A stretch of 10,907 bases of DNA from an uncultured Porphyromonas sp. GTDB lineage: Bacteria > Bacteroidota > Bacteroidia > Bacteroidales > Porphyromonadaceae. Made by a program: the position numbers and the translations under genes. The notes beneath the pieces were generated by a model, which saw only the letters and a program-made list of their open reading frames with translations, was not told the DNA's origin and did no database searches. How positions within the stretch are numbered: the stretch's first letter is position 1; each line of letters begins with the position of its first letter. Below, one piece after another: positions 1-6,245 of the stretch. The DNA lies in the NCBI GenBank assembly GCA_900554935.1, contig USJF01000036.1, forward strand, positions 1-10,907, in the 5' to 3' direction.

Positions 1-80
1 CCATTTGCGGTAGCCATACGAGCACGGAAGCCGTGCTTATTCTTCTTTTTCCTTACCGAAGGTTGATATGTCCTCTTCAT
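1..80 (-). CDS. rpmH: 50S ribosomal protein L34, 5' part only (runs off the left edge)
   Basis: Reading the minus strand from the CAT at 78-80 gives an open frame of 26 full codons that begins [18 protein letters not shown] and continues RARMATAN. This is the highly conserved first half of bacterial ribosomal protein L34, a basic protein of about 45-53 residues in the large ribosomal subunit. The rest lies outside the window. It is transcribed away from the lysine fermentation cluster, so it is a divergent neighbour and not part of the pathway. A strong promoter match sits 44-74 bp upstream of its ATG. The identity is close to certain because L34 is so conserved; only the 3' end is unseen. 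Confidence 0.97.
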   Translation of the reverse strand, partial: MKRTYQPSVRKKKNKHGFRARMATAN

Positions 81-123
81 TGCTTTATTTATTTACTTAG
101 TTCTACTGTCAATAAACGTTCGG

Positions 124-154
124 CAAAGATACTAAAATTATTACTAACTGCAAA
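124..154 (-). promoter_or_regulatory. Bacteroidota-type promoter of rpmH
   Basis: On the minus strand TTTG (complement of CAAA at 151-154) is followed by exactly 19 bases and then TATCTTTG (complement of 124-131). This fits the Bacteroidota primary-sigma consensus TTTG ... TAnnTTTG at its usual spacing. Transcription would start near base 117-119, giving an rpmH leader of about 37-40 bases. No competing match was seen between it and the gene. Confidence 0.8.
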
Positions 155-281
155 TGGATTTATTTCTGAAAGGAATAGACCTAATGATTGTTAATCTAAA
201 GACATCTTGAGCGATGGATGCCTTTGGCTGAAAGGGTTATTATAATTAGTTATAAATCATAGTGTTGTAAAGGTATAAGTT

Positions 282-396
282 CAGTTTGTAACTGAGTGAT
301 TGTCGAGTTCGAAACTCCATGATTCCTGAGTTACAAACTTCAGGATAGCGGAGTTTGTAACTCGCTGATGGCCTAGATACGAGCTCTATGGTGACT
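282..396. repeat. Tandem array of 23-bp units, each with a 13-bp palindrome (four clear units plus one degraded)
   Basis: Units begin at 282, 305, 328 and 351, exactly 23 bases apart. Each opens with a dyad of the form GAGTT-nnn-AACTC: CAGTTTGTAACTG, GAGTTCGAAACTC, GAGTTACAAACTT and GAGTTTGTAACTC. Each is followed by a 10-base spacer that tends to nnTGATnnnn: AGTGATTGTC, CATGATTCCT, CAGGATAGCG, GCTGATGGCC. A fifth, decayed unit in the same register at 374 reads TAGATACGAGCTC then TATGGTGACT. Unit 1 has C and G at the two ends where units 2 and 4 have G and C, so the symmetry is kept while the bases change. Unit 3 extends to CCTGAGTT/AACTTCAGG with one bulged base, and the unit 3 and unit 4 arms can also form a long hairpin (328-341 with 350-363). 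The function is unknown: an operator array, a structured RNA leader or a minisatellite are all possible. Confidence 0.8.
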
Positions 397-567
397 TGGG
401 TACAGTATTGAACGACAGCGTGTTATAGGGACGCTACGAATGTCCCATATTTTCCCCTGTTTTTTTGTATTGTTTAATGAACAATTGTCTTCCGTGGGTA
501 GCTACTCTTTCGTTGCTTTTACGTCGTTTTATTGAATCTTGCTACTGATCGTAGGATAAGTTATTAG

Positions 568-593
568 TTTTGATATTTGTTCAAATGACAAAA
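568..593. promoter_or_regulatory. 26-bp imperfect dyad, operator-like
   Basis: The sequence TTTTG-AT-ATTTG-TT-CAAAT-GA-CAAAA is symmetric about 580/581: both the outer 5-bp arms and the inner 5-bp arms are perfect and only the two-base linkers fail to match well. The left arm overlaps TAGTTTTG (565-572), which fits a Bacteroidota -7 box, although its only upstream TTG (539-541) is 23 bp away, rather far. This is the kind of layout used by a dimeric repressor or activator, but no binding protein can be named from the sequence. Confidence 0.4.
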
Positions 594-700
594 GTCCTTC
601 CCCTATCCAAAATGTAAGTTTTGAATAAATCTGCCCGTTTTCTTAGGCAATTACTAGTTTTTTCTGTATTTTTGGGGGACAGTTGTAAAAGGACTTTTGT
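588..700. repeat. 113-bp segment bounded by perfect 12-bp inverted repeats
   Basis: ACAAAAGTCCTT at 588-599 is the exact reverse complement of AAGGACTTTTGT at 689-700. Inside, CCAAAA (607-612) can also pair with TTTTGG (670-675), so the ends could zip further as RNA or as a cruciform. No clear target-site duplication flanks the segment and it has no coding capacity. It may be a long-range regulatory structure ahead of the operon or the remains of a small non-autonomous element; the sequence does not decide. Confidence 0.5.
667..699 (+). promoter_or_regulatory. Candidate promoter of the lysine fermentation operon (weak)
   Basis: TATTTTTG at 667-674 fits the -7 consensus TAnnTTTG but has no good TTTG 19-21 bp upstream. 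Alternatively the same TTTG (671-674) can act as a -33 element 17 bp ahead of GACTTTTG (692-699), which has one mismatch in the -7 box. Either reading would give a leader of roughly 110-140 bases before the atoD ATG. The region is offered as the best candidate only. Confidence 0.25.
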
Positions 701-727
701 GAAGGGTGCACAACAGAAAAAACCACA

Positions 728-751
728 CCTTTCATGTTGAAAGTTTCAAGG
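728..751 (+). promoter_or_regulatory. Overlapping palindromes in the probable atoD leader
   Basis: CTTTCA-TGT-TGAAAG (729-743) is a perfect 6-bp inverted repeat with a 3-base loop. It overlaps a second perfect dyad, TTGAAA-G-TTTCAA (737-749), and the two share the TTGAAAG segment, so only one can form at a time in RNA. They lie about 70-90 bases before the chosen atoD start. They could be an operator or a small switch in the leader. Confidence 0.35.
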
Positions 752-818
752 GGTAGAAGTAGTCCATCTCTTGAGTTACGGCTTGGGTAAAAGAATATAT
801 AATAAATATTATAAAGCT

Positions 819-1463
819 ATGAGTAAAGGTATAAGTTTATCTCAACTTAAAGAGAAGTTTCACGATGGTATGAGTATCATGGTGGGCGGGTTCCTAGGTA
901 ATGGTACCCCCGAGAAGATCATTGACGCACTTGTGGAGAGTGGGGTGAAGGATCTTACTATGATTGTGAATGACACCTCTTATCCCGAGCTAGGTTGTGG
1001 CCGTCTTATCGCCAATCATCAGGTAAAGGAGCTCTATGTATCGCATATCGGTACCAACCCTCATACTGCCGAGCAGATGAATAGTGGTGAGCTGACGATC
1101 CATTTCTGCCCACAAGGCTCACTTGCAGAGCAGATCAGGGCAGGTGGTTGTGGTCTTGGTGGTGTACTTACTACTACTGGACTAGGCACTATTGTGGCTG
1201 ATGGTAAGCAGCGGGTGACTGTGGATGGCGTTGAGTACCTTCTTGAGAAACCATTAAGAGCTGAATTTGCTTTCATTAAGGGAAGTATTGGTGATGAGAT
1301 GGGTAACTTAGTCTACAAGGGAACGACTCAAAACTTCCAACCTCTTATGGCAATGGCTGCCGATACGGTTGTGGCTGAGATAGAGCACAAGGTACCTACC
1401 GGTGAAATCGCACCCGAGGCAATCCATACTTCAGGTATATTGGTAGATTATATTATTGAATAA
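819..1463 (+). CDS. atoD: Butyryl-CoA:acetoacetate CoA-transferase, alpha subunit
   Basis: This is the A subunit of a family I (3-oxoacid type) CoA-transferase, 215 residues, close to the usual 215-220. Residues 15-31 read [17 protein letters not shown], the glycine-rich signature of the A subunit; later [18 protein letters not shown] sequence and a conserved '[10 protein letters not shown]' block follow. The active enzyme needs the B subunit, which is encoded at the other end of the cluster (10014-10682). In this pathway it should move CoA from butyryl-CoA to the acetoacetate made by Kce, releasing butyrate and acetoacetyl-CoA. The frame is open back to a TTG at 771, but the ATG at 819 is preferred because it gives the family's N-terminus and follows an AT-rich leader typical of this phylum. 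The gene lies 18 bp before kal. The exact substrate is inferred from context. Confidence 0.9.
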   Translation: MSKGISLSQLKEKFHDGMSIMVGGFLGNGTPEKIIDALVESGVKDLTMIVNDTSYPELGCGRLIANHQVKELYVSHIGTNPHTAEQMNSGELTIHFCPQGSLAEQIRAGGCGLGGVLTTTGLGTIVADGKQRVTVDGVEYLLEKPLRAEFAFIKGSIGDEMGNLVYKGTTQNFQPLMAMAADTVVAEIEHKVPTGEIAPEAIHTSGILVDYIIE

Positions 1464-1480
1464 AGATAAACACTAGATAT

Positions 1481-1882
1481 ATGGAGAATAATAATCTAAA
1501 GTCATTGATCCGCCTCCGCATGGGAAGCGGTGACGCACACTATGGTGGTAACTTAGTGGATGGAGCACGTATGCTGCAGCTATTTGGCGATGTGGCTACC
1601 GAATTGCTCATTATGAATGATGGTGATGAGGGTCTTTTCGTGGCTTATGACAATGTGGAGTTTAAGGCCCCAGTCCATGCTGGTGACTACATTGAGGCTG
1701 TTGGGGAGATCGTAAGTACTGGTAACTCCTCTCGCAAGATGGTCTTTGAGGCACGTAAGGTGATTATCCCTCGTACAGATATCAGTGCTTCGGCAGCTGA
1801 TGTGCTGGAAGAGCCTATCGTAGTATGTAGAGCAAGTGGTACTTGTGTGGTTCCAAAGAACTGTCAACGAAAAGGGAAGTAA
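1481..1882 (+). CDS. kal: 3-aminobutyryl-CoA ammonia-lyase
   Basis: A small cytosolic hotdog-fold protein of 133 residues that removes ammonia from 3-aminobutyryl-CoA to form crotonyl-CoA, the sixth step of lysine fermentation. The N-terminus ([20 protein letters not shown], residues 9-28) and the central [19 protein letters not shown] (58-76) are typical of the Kal family, including the HAGD turn seen in CoA-ester hotdog enzymes. It sits between atoD and kce, with only 6 bases before kce, which matches the order found in other lysine fermenters as I recall them. The ATG at 1481 follows an A-rich stretch. Hotdog proteins are hard to tell apart by sequence alone, so the specific call rests on family resemblance plus the neighbouring genes. 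Confidence 0.9.
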   Translation: MENNNLKSLIRLRMGSGDAHYGGNLVDGARMLQLFGDVATELLIMNDGDEGLFVAYDNVEFKAPVHAGDYIEAVGEIVSTGNSSRKMVFEARKVIIPRTDISASAADVLEEPIVVCRASGTCVVPKNCQRKGK

Positions 1883-1888
1883 GATACA

Positions 1889-2716
1889 ATGGATAAACTG
1901 ATCATTACAGCTGCGATTTGCGGTGCTGAGGTGACGAAGGAACACAATCCGGCTGTCCCCTATACTGTAGAGGAGATGGTGCGCGAGGCGAAGAGTGCCT
2001 ATGATGCAGGAGCTGCTGTGCTTCACGTACATGTACGAGAGGATGATGGCACTCCTACTCAGTCTAAGGCACGCTACAAGGAGGTGATGGATGCTATCTT
2101 GCGCGAATTGCCAGATGTCATCATTATCCCCTCTACGGGAGGTGCTGTGGGAATGTCGGCAGAGGAGCGTCTGCAGCCTACAGAGTTGATGCCTGAGATG
2201 GCAACGCTGGATTGTGGTACTGTCAACTTTGGTGATGAGGTATTTGAGAATACCCTACCGATGATGAGGGCTTTTGGCAAGCGAATGCTAGAGAATAATA
2301 TCAAGCCTGAGTATGAGTGCTTTGATATGGGTCACCTAGAGGCGGCTCTTCAGATGGCTCGTCGTGGGGAAGCTCCAGGGCACCCAATGCAGTTTAATTT
2401 TGTACTGGGTGTTCCGGGTGCCTCATCGGCTTCTGTCTCTAACCTTTTGTGGCTTGTCAATGCCCTTCCTGAAGGCTCTACTTGGACCGCTACCGGAATC
2501 GGACGCCATGAGTTTACACTCGCTGCACATGCGATCGCTATGGGTGGCCATGTGCGTGTGGGCTTTGAGGACAACCTCTATCTCTCTAAGGGAGTGCTGG
2601 CTAAGTCCAATGGCGAGTTGGTGGCAAAGGTGGTGCGGATCGCCAAGGAGTTGGGTAGGGAGATCGCTACCTCTGATGAGGCACGTGAGATCCTTTCACT
2701 TCCACCTCGCAAATGA
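1889..2716 (+). CDS. kce: 3-keto-5-aminohexanoate cleavage enzyme
   Basis: A 275-residue TIM-barrel, zinc-dependent enzyme of the BKACE (formerly DUF849) family. It reacts 3-keto-5-aminohexanoate with acetyl-CoA to give acetoacetate and 3-aminobutyryl-CoA. The zinc motif is seen as H46 and H48 in AVLHVHVRED, with E226 in VRVGFEDN as the likely third ligand; E14, S81 (PSTGG) and R222 fit the acidic, serine and arginine positions described for the characterised enzyme, with a shift of up to four residues. The amino-substrate specificity among BKACE members cannot be read from the zinc motif, but the position between kal and kdd makes the Kce role very likely. It starts 6 bases after kal, suggesting translational coupling. 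Its products feed both Kal and AtoDA, so it is the branch point of the pathway. Confidence 0.95.
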   Translation: MDKLIITAAICGAEVTKEHNPAVPYTVEEMVREAKSAYDAGAAVLHVHVREDDGTPTQSKARYKEVMDAILRELPDVIIIPSTGGAVGMSAEERLQPTELMPEMATLDCGTVNFGDEVFENTLPMMRAFGKRMLENNIKPEYECFDMGHLEAALQMARRGEAPGHPMQFNFVLGVPGASSASVSNLLWLVNALPEGSTWTATGIGRHEFTLAAHAIAMGGHVRVGFEDNLYLSKGVLAKSNGELVAKVVRIAKELGREIATSDEAREILSLPPRK

Positions 2717-2770
2717 TGCTCTAGATCCGATCGTATTAAGAATAATAGAATAGACATTAAATATATATTT

Positions 2771-3817
2771 ATGGCTCAGAAACCAGGAAATAGATATGGC
2801 ACCCATCGAGTAATTTCGCCTAAAGGGGTATTGCCACAGCCTGCCGATAAGGTGGACAATAATATGGATGAGATCTTTGATAATGAGATTCTCATCGATG
2901 TGAAGACGCTTAATATAGACTCTGCAAGCTTCACCCAGATCTCCAAACAAGCTGGAGGCGACAAGAAGAAGATCGCTGAGATTATGATGGATATTGTGGA
3001 GACGCAGGGGAAGCATCGCAATCCCGTGACTGGCTCAGGTGGTATGCTACTTGGGGTGGTGGAGAAGATCGGTGACGCACTTCAGGGTAAGATTGACCTA
3101 AAGGAGGGGGATAAGGTGGCAACACTCGTTTCGCTTTCACTCACTCCACTAAGAATCGATAAGATCAAAGAAATTCGTCCAGAGATAGACCAGGTGGATA
3201 TTGAGGGTAAGGCTATCCTCTTTGAGAGTGGTATCTATGCTAAGATTCCAGAGGACTTGCCTGAGAACCTTGTGCTATCGGCACTGGATGTAGCTGGTGC
3301 ACCGGCTCAGGTGGCTAAGCTAGTGAAGCCGGGGGATATAGTAACGATTATTGGAGCTGGTGGTAAGAGTGGTATGCTCTGCTGCTATGAAGCGAAGAAG
3401 CGTGCTGGCGTTACTGGTAAAGTGATCGGTATTGACTACTCTAAGGAGAGTGTGGAGCGGCTAAAGCGTTTGGGCTTTTGTGATGAGGTCTTCTCGGCCG
3501 ATGCCACTCAGCCTATCCCTGTGATGGAGAAGGTGGAGAAGCTCACAAATGGTAAAATGAGTGATATCACTATCAATAATGTCAATATCCCTGATACGGA
3601 GATGACGAGTATCCTCTGTACTAAAGGGGATGGCATTGTTTACTTCTTCTCTATGGCAACGAGCTTTACCAAGGCTGCCCTAGGCGCTGAGGGAGTGGGT
3701 AGTGAGGTGACTATGATGGTCGGTAACGGCTATACTGCTGGGCACGCTGAGATTACTCTACAGGAGTTTAGAGAGTGCAAGGCACTGAGAGACCTATTTA
3801 CAGAGCTATACGCATAA
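2771..3817 (+). CDS. kdd: L-erythro-3,5-diaminohexanoate dehydrogenase
   Basis: A 348-residue NAD(P)-dependent dehydrogenase that oxidatively deaminates 3,5-diaminohexanoate to 3-keto-5-aminohexanoate. The N-terminal half shows a GroES-like/alcohol-dehydrogenase type layout (for example VTGSGGMLLGVVEKIG, residues 86-101, and KEGDKVATLVSL, 111-122). The Rossmann part contains IGAGGKSG at 194-201 and an acidic residue at D222 (VIGIDYS) where NAD-preferring enzymes bind the ribose hydroxyls. It lacks obvious structural-zinc cysteines. The gene is 54 bp after kce, preceded by an AT-rich leader (AAATATATATTT). It is followed by a 96-bp gap with a large hairpin, the longest interruption within the cluster. 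The length and order match the family and the assignment is firm in this context. Confidence 0.94.
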   Translation: MAQKPGNRYGTHRVISPKGVLPQPADKVDNNMDEIFDNEILIDVKTLNIDSASFTQISKQAGGDKKKIAEIMMDIVETQGKHRNPVTGSGGMLLGVVEKIGDALQGKIDLKEGDKVATLVSLSLTPLRIDKIKEIRPEIDQVDIEGKAILFESGIYAKIPEDLPENLVLSALDVAGAPAQVAKLVKPGDIVTIIGAGGKSGMLCCYEAKKRAGVTGKVIGIDYSKESVERLKRLGFCDEVFSADATQPIPVMEKVEKLTNGKMSDITINNVNIPDTEMTSILCTKGDGIVYFFSMATSFTKAALGAEGVGSEVTMMVGNGYTAGHAEITLQEFRECKALRDLFTELYA

Positions 3818-3830
3818 CGAATAAATCATT

Positions 3831-3883
3831 TGTGGTGAGGAAGGTAGGGCATTACGCTACTATGCCCTATACTTCCATCCACT
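3831..3883 (+). promoter_or_regulatory. Large stem-loop between kdd and kamA
   Basis: GTAGGGCAT (3844-3852) pairs with ATGCCCTAT (3862-3870) around a 9-base loop. The stem continues outward, after one bulge, through GGAAG/CTTCC (3839-3843 with 3872-3876) and then GTGG/CCAC (3832-3835 with 3879-3882), about 20 pairs in all with small interruptions. It is followed by TAAATAAAAAATAAA, not a U-tract on the plus strand, so it is not a standard intrinsic terminator. A role in mRNA processing, stability or uneven expression between kdd and kamA is the likeliest reading. Confidence 0.6.
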
Positions 3884-3913
3884 AAATAAAAAATAAAGAC
3901 CCAAATATTATTT

Positions 3914-5179
3914 ATGAATAAAAGTAGAAGAGCATACTACTTCCCTCACGTGACTGATGAGGAGTGGAATGATTGGCACTGGCAACTCAAAAACCGTATC
4001 GAGACGGTGGAGGACTTGCAGAAGTATGTATCACTAACGGAGGAGGAGCTAGAAGGGGTGCGTAGTACACTTAAGCAACTTCGCATGGCGATTACTCCTT
4101 ATTATATTAGCCTAATCAATCCTGAAGACCCCAACGATCCAGTTCGTAAACAAGCGGTGCCAACTGCTAAGGAGCTGGTGGTGAGCCCTGAGGATCAGCT
4201 CGATCCTCTGAGTGAGGATGAGGACTCTCCAGTGCCCGGACTGACCCACAGATATCCCGATAGGGTGTTATTCCTTATCACTGATATGTGTGCAATGTAT
4301 TGTAGGCACTGTACGCGCCGTCGTTTTGCTGGGCATAAGGATGCATCGGCTCCTAGAGAGCGCATTGATAGAGCTCTTGAGTATATTGAGCAAGCTACTG
4401 AGGTTCGTGATGTGCTTCTTTCTGGTGGTGATGCTCTGATGGTGGGCGATAAGATGCTGGAGTATATTCTACAACGGTTAAGGGCTATTCCACACGTGGA
4501 GATTATCCGCTTTGGCTCTCGTGCTCCTGTGGTATTGCCACAGCGTATCACTCCTGAGCTGGTGCAGATGCTTTCTAAGTATCATCCTGTATGGCTCAAT
4601 ACTCACTTCAATCACCCTAATGAGATAACTGAGGAGTCGAAGTTGGCATGCGAGCGTCTGGCTAATGCTGGTATCCCACTAGGTAATCAATCGGTGCTTC
4701 TGCGTGGTATCAATGACTGCCCTAATATTATGAAGCACTTGGTGCACGAGTTGGTGAAGATTCGGGTGCGTCCTTACTATATATATGTGTGTGACCTTTC
4801 TCAAGGAATTAGTCACTTCCGTACGCCTGTATCTAAGGGTATAGAAATTATTGAGGCATTGAGAGGCCATACCTCTGGCTACTGCGTGCCTACCTTTGTG
4901 GTGGATGCTCCTGGTGGTGGTGGTAAGATTCCTGTGATGCCAAATTATATTATTTCACAATCGCCTCGCCGTGTGGTGCTCCGCAATTACGAGGGCGTGA
5001 TTACCACTTATACTGAGCCTGAAGGTTATCAAGAGGGGACTTGCAACTGTGAGGAGTGTAATGATACTTGTGATGGTGTTTCTTCTCTATTGGCAGGGAA
5101 TCATCTATCGCTTTCTCCTACTCACTTGGCACGTAAGGAGCGCACTAAGCGAATTAGAGAGCAGTATAAAAATAAGTAA
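3914..5179 (+). CDS. kamA: L-lysine 2,3-aminomutase (radical SAM, PLP)
   Basis: A 421-residue radical SAM enzyme that converts L-lysine to L-beta-lysine, the entry step of the pathway. The iron-sulfur cluster motif CxxxCxxC is C126-AMY-C130-RH-C133. The PLP lysine is K338 in DAPGGGGKIPVMPNY. Zinc-binding cysteines of the fermentative enzyme are present: C269 (GINDCPN) and C377, C379, C382 in the C-terminal CNCEEC. These fall within one or two residues of the positions known for the Clostridium subterminale enzyme (C125/129/132, K337, C268, C375/377/380), and the zinc tail separates it from the shorter EF-P-modifying homologue EpmB. The ATG at 3914 follows an AT-rich leader. The gene stands slightly apart from its neighbours, 96 bp after kdd and 37 bp before kamB. 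All catalytic residues are intact. Confidence 0.97.
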   Translation: MNKSRRAYYFPHVTDEEWNDWHWQLKNRIETVEDLQKYVSLTEEELEGVRSTLKQLRMAITPYYISLINPEDPNDPVRKQAVPTAKELVVSPEDQLDPLSEDEDSPVPGLTHRYPDRVLFLITDMCAMYCRHCTRRRFAGHKDASAPRERIDRALEYIEQATEVRDVLLSGGDALMVGDKMLEYILQRLRAIPHVEIIRFGSRAPVVLPQRITPELVQMLSKYHPVWLNTHFNHPNEITEESKLACERLANAGIPLGNQSVLLRGINDCPNIMKHLVHELVKIRVRPYYIYVCDLSQGISHFRTPVSKGIEIIEALRGHTSGYCVPTFVVDAPGGGGKIPVMPNYIISQSPRRVVLRNYEGVITTYTEPEGYQEGTCNCEECNDTCDGVSSLLAGNHLSLSPTHLARKERTKRIREQYKNK

Positions 5180-5216
5180 CTCACTTGGGTGAGGTGGTTT
5201 TGTCAATAGTTGTGGT

Positions 5217-6245
5217 ATGCCATTTATCCAGAAACTACTCGCATTAAGTAGCCTTTCGATAGTAGGAACAGCCAAGAATACTGGCAAGACCGCCACACTC
5301 AATTATGTACTTCATCGGATAGCCTCTCAAGCACCTGACAAGGTGATAGGGCTCACTTCTATAGGGCTAGAGGGGGAGCGACGCGACCAAGTGACGCAGA
5401 CGGAGAAGCCTGAGATTACTCTCTCTACGGGTACTCTATTTGTCACTGCGGAGCACTACTATCGGCAGAAGCAGCTCTCGGCGGAGGTGCTGGGAGTGGA
5501 GCGGGTCTATACTACCTCTACAGGTAGGTTGATATATGGTCGAGCTAAAGGAACAGGAAAGGTACTGATCGCAGGCCCGCCAACCACTCAAGGGCTTCGT
5601 AAGGTGGTAGAGGTGATGCAACAGAATGGGGCAGATTTATCGATTATCGATGGTGCACTCTCTCGTTTGTCACTTGCTTCACCAGCTGTAGCGGAAGGGC
5701 TGATACTTGCTACAGGTGCGGCCTTTTCGGCTCAGCCAGAGCGACTGATACAGCTGACTAAGGAATTGGTACAACAGATAGAGTTGCCTGAGCTTTCGGA
5801 CCGTCTACTGGCGAGTAGACTTGAGGAGGTGACCCACGGGATACGCTTAGTAATGGGCGATGAGGTGCTTGACCCAGGCTATGCATCGGCACTACTTCCT
5901 CAGTTTTGGGAGGATGGTAAGTGGCAATTGATGGATGGACTAATATATGTCTCAGGTGCGGTACACGATAACCTCTTGGAGCGTATCAGGCAGTCTAAGG
6001 GATGTAGAGGTTTGATTGTCCGCGACTTTACAAGACTATTTGTAACTGGGCAAGCGATGAGGAGTCTCTTAGCTAGTGGCAAAAAACTCTATACCCTGAG
6101 GCGTGCGGAGTTGGTAGCAGTGACTTTTAACCCTGTGGCTCCTACTGGATTTAGGATGCCTTCGGAGGAGATGTGTGAGCGTTTGAATGAGGCACTTGAG
6201 GTGCCAGTGTATGATATAATGAGAAGTGGTAATGAGATTTCGTGA
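5217..6245 (+). CDS. kamB: KamB, putative lysine 5,6-aminomutase reactivase subunit (P-loop protein)
   Basis: A 342-residue soluble protein without a signal peptide or membrane segment. Residues 17-25 read GTAKNTGKT, a P-loop with five residues between the first glycine and GKT, one more than the classic Walker A and the same spacing as in the GTDTxxGKT loop of dethiobiotin synthetase. LSIIDGAL (141-148) could be the Walker B strand. It lies 37 bp after kamA and overlaps kamC by 14 bp, in the run that leads into kamDE. The position and resemblance to the KamB proteins of other lysine fermenters point to a partner of KamC in removing damaged cobalamin from KamDE or in delivering cofactor. That role is proposed from context and family naming, not visible in the sequence. 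It could instead be a cobalamin- or PLP-handling chaperone. Confidence 0.75.
   Translation: MPFIQKLLALSSLSIVGTAKNTGKTATLNYVLHRIASQAPDKVIGLTSIGLEGERRDQVTQTEKPEITLSTGTLFVTAEHYYRQKQLSAEVLGVERVYTTSTGRLIYGRAKGTGKVLIAGPPTTQGLRKVVEVMQQNGADLSIIDGALSRLSLASPAVAEGLILATGAAFSAQPERLIQLTKELVQQIELPELSDRLLASRLEEVTHGIRLVMGDEVLDPGYASALLPQFWEDGKWQLMDGLIYVSGAVHDNLLERIRQSKGCRGLIVRDFTRLFVTGQAMRSLLASGKKLYTLRRAELVAVTFNPVAPTGFRMPSEEMCERLNEALEVPVYDIMRSGNEIS

Larger units (their letters stand above)
81..818. other. 738-bp divergent intergenic region, rpmH to atoD
   Basis: No convincing protein gene or RNA gene was recognised in this stretch. It holds, in order, the rpmH promoter (124-154), an AT-rich patch with TTATAA twice four bases apart (240-255), the 23-bp repeat array (282-396), a 26-bp dyad (568-593), a segment bounded by 12-bp inverted repeats (588-700) and overlapping palindromes (728-751). 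For two divergent housekeeping and catabolic units it is unusually long and structured. No B12-box or lysine-riboswitch core was recognised by eye, although the operon needs adenosylcobalamin and consumes lysine. Confidence 0.75.

Noticed and set aside
304..318. TTCGAAA inside unit 2 resembles a tRNA T-loop
   Set aside because: Only three flanking base pairs are possible and no acceptor, D or anticodon arms are present; it is explained by the 23-bp repeat.
425..467. GGGAC/GTCCC stem (428-432 with 442-446) followed by a T7 run at 461-467, terminator-like
   Set aside because: The T-run begins about ten bases after the stem, and no plus-strand gene ends upstream in the window for it to terminate.
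734..790. 18-codon upstream ORF (ATG at 734, stop at 788-790) as a leader peptide
   Set aside because: It has no run of lysine or other regulatory codons, no start signal, and its length is within chance expectation.
81..818. Possible oriC beside rpmH
   Set aside because: rpmH is near oriC in many bacteria, but dnaA is not seen and only one poor DnaA-box-like match (CTATCCAAA at 603-611) was found.
1580..2032. 150-codon minus-strand frame opposite kal and kce
   Set aside because: It is antisense to two well-supported genes, resembles no known family and has composition expected of a shadow frame.
2364..2753. 129-codon plus-strand frame overlapping the end of kce
   Set aside because: It lies in another frame of kce, whose conserved BKACE sequence fully explains the region.
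3914..5179. EF-P lysine aminomutase EpmB
   Set aside because: The protein is longer and keeps the C-terminal CNCEEC zinc cysteines of fermentative KamA, and the neighbouring genes form the fermentation pathway.
5180..5201. CTCAC-TTGG-GTGAG hairpin with a TTTT run after kamA
   Set aside because: A 5-bp stem with a short, distant T-run is too weak to call a terminator, and kamB follows at once.
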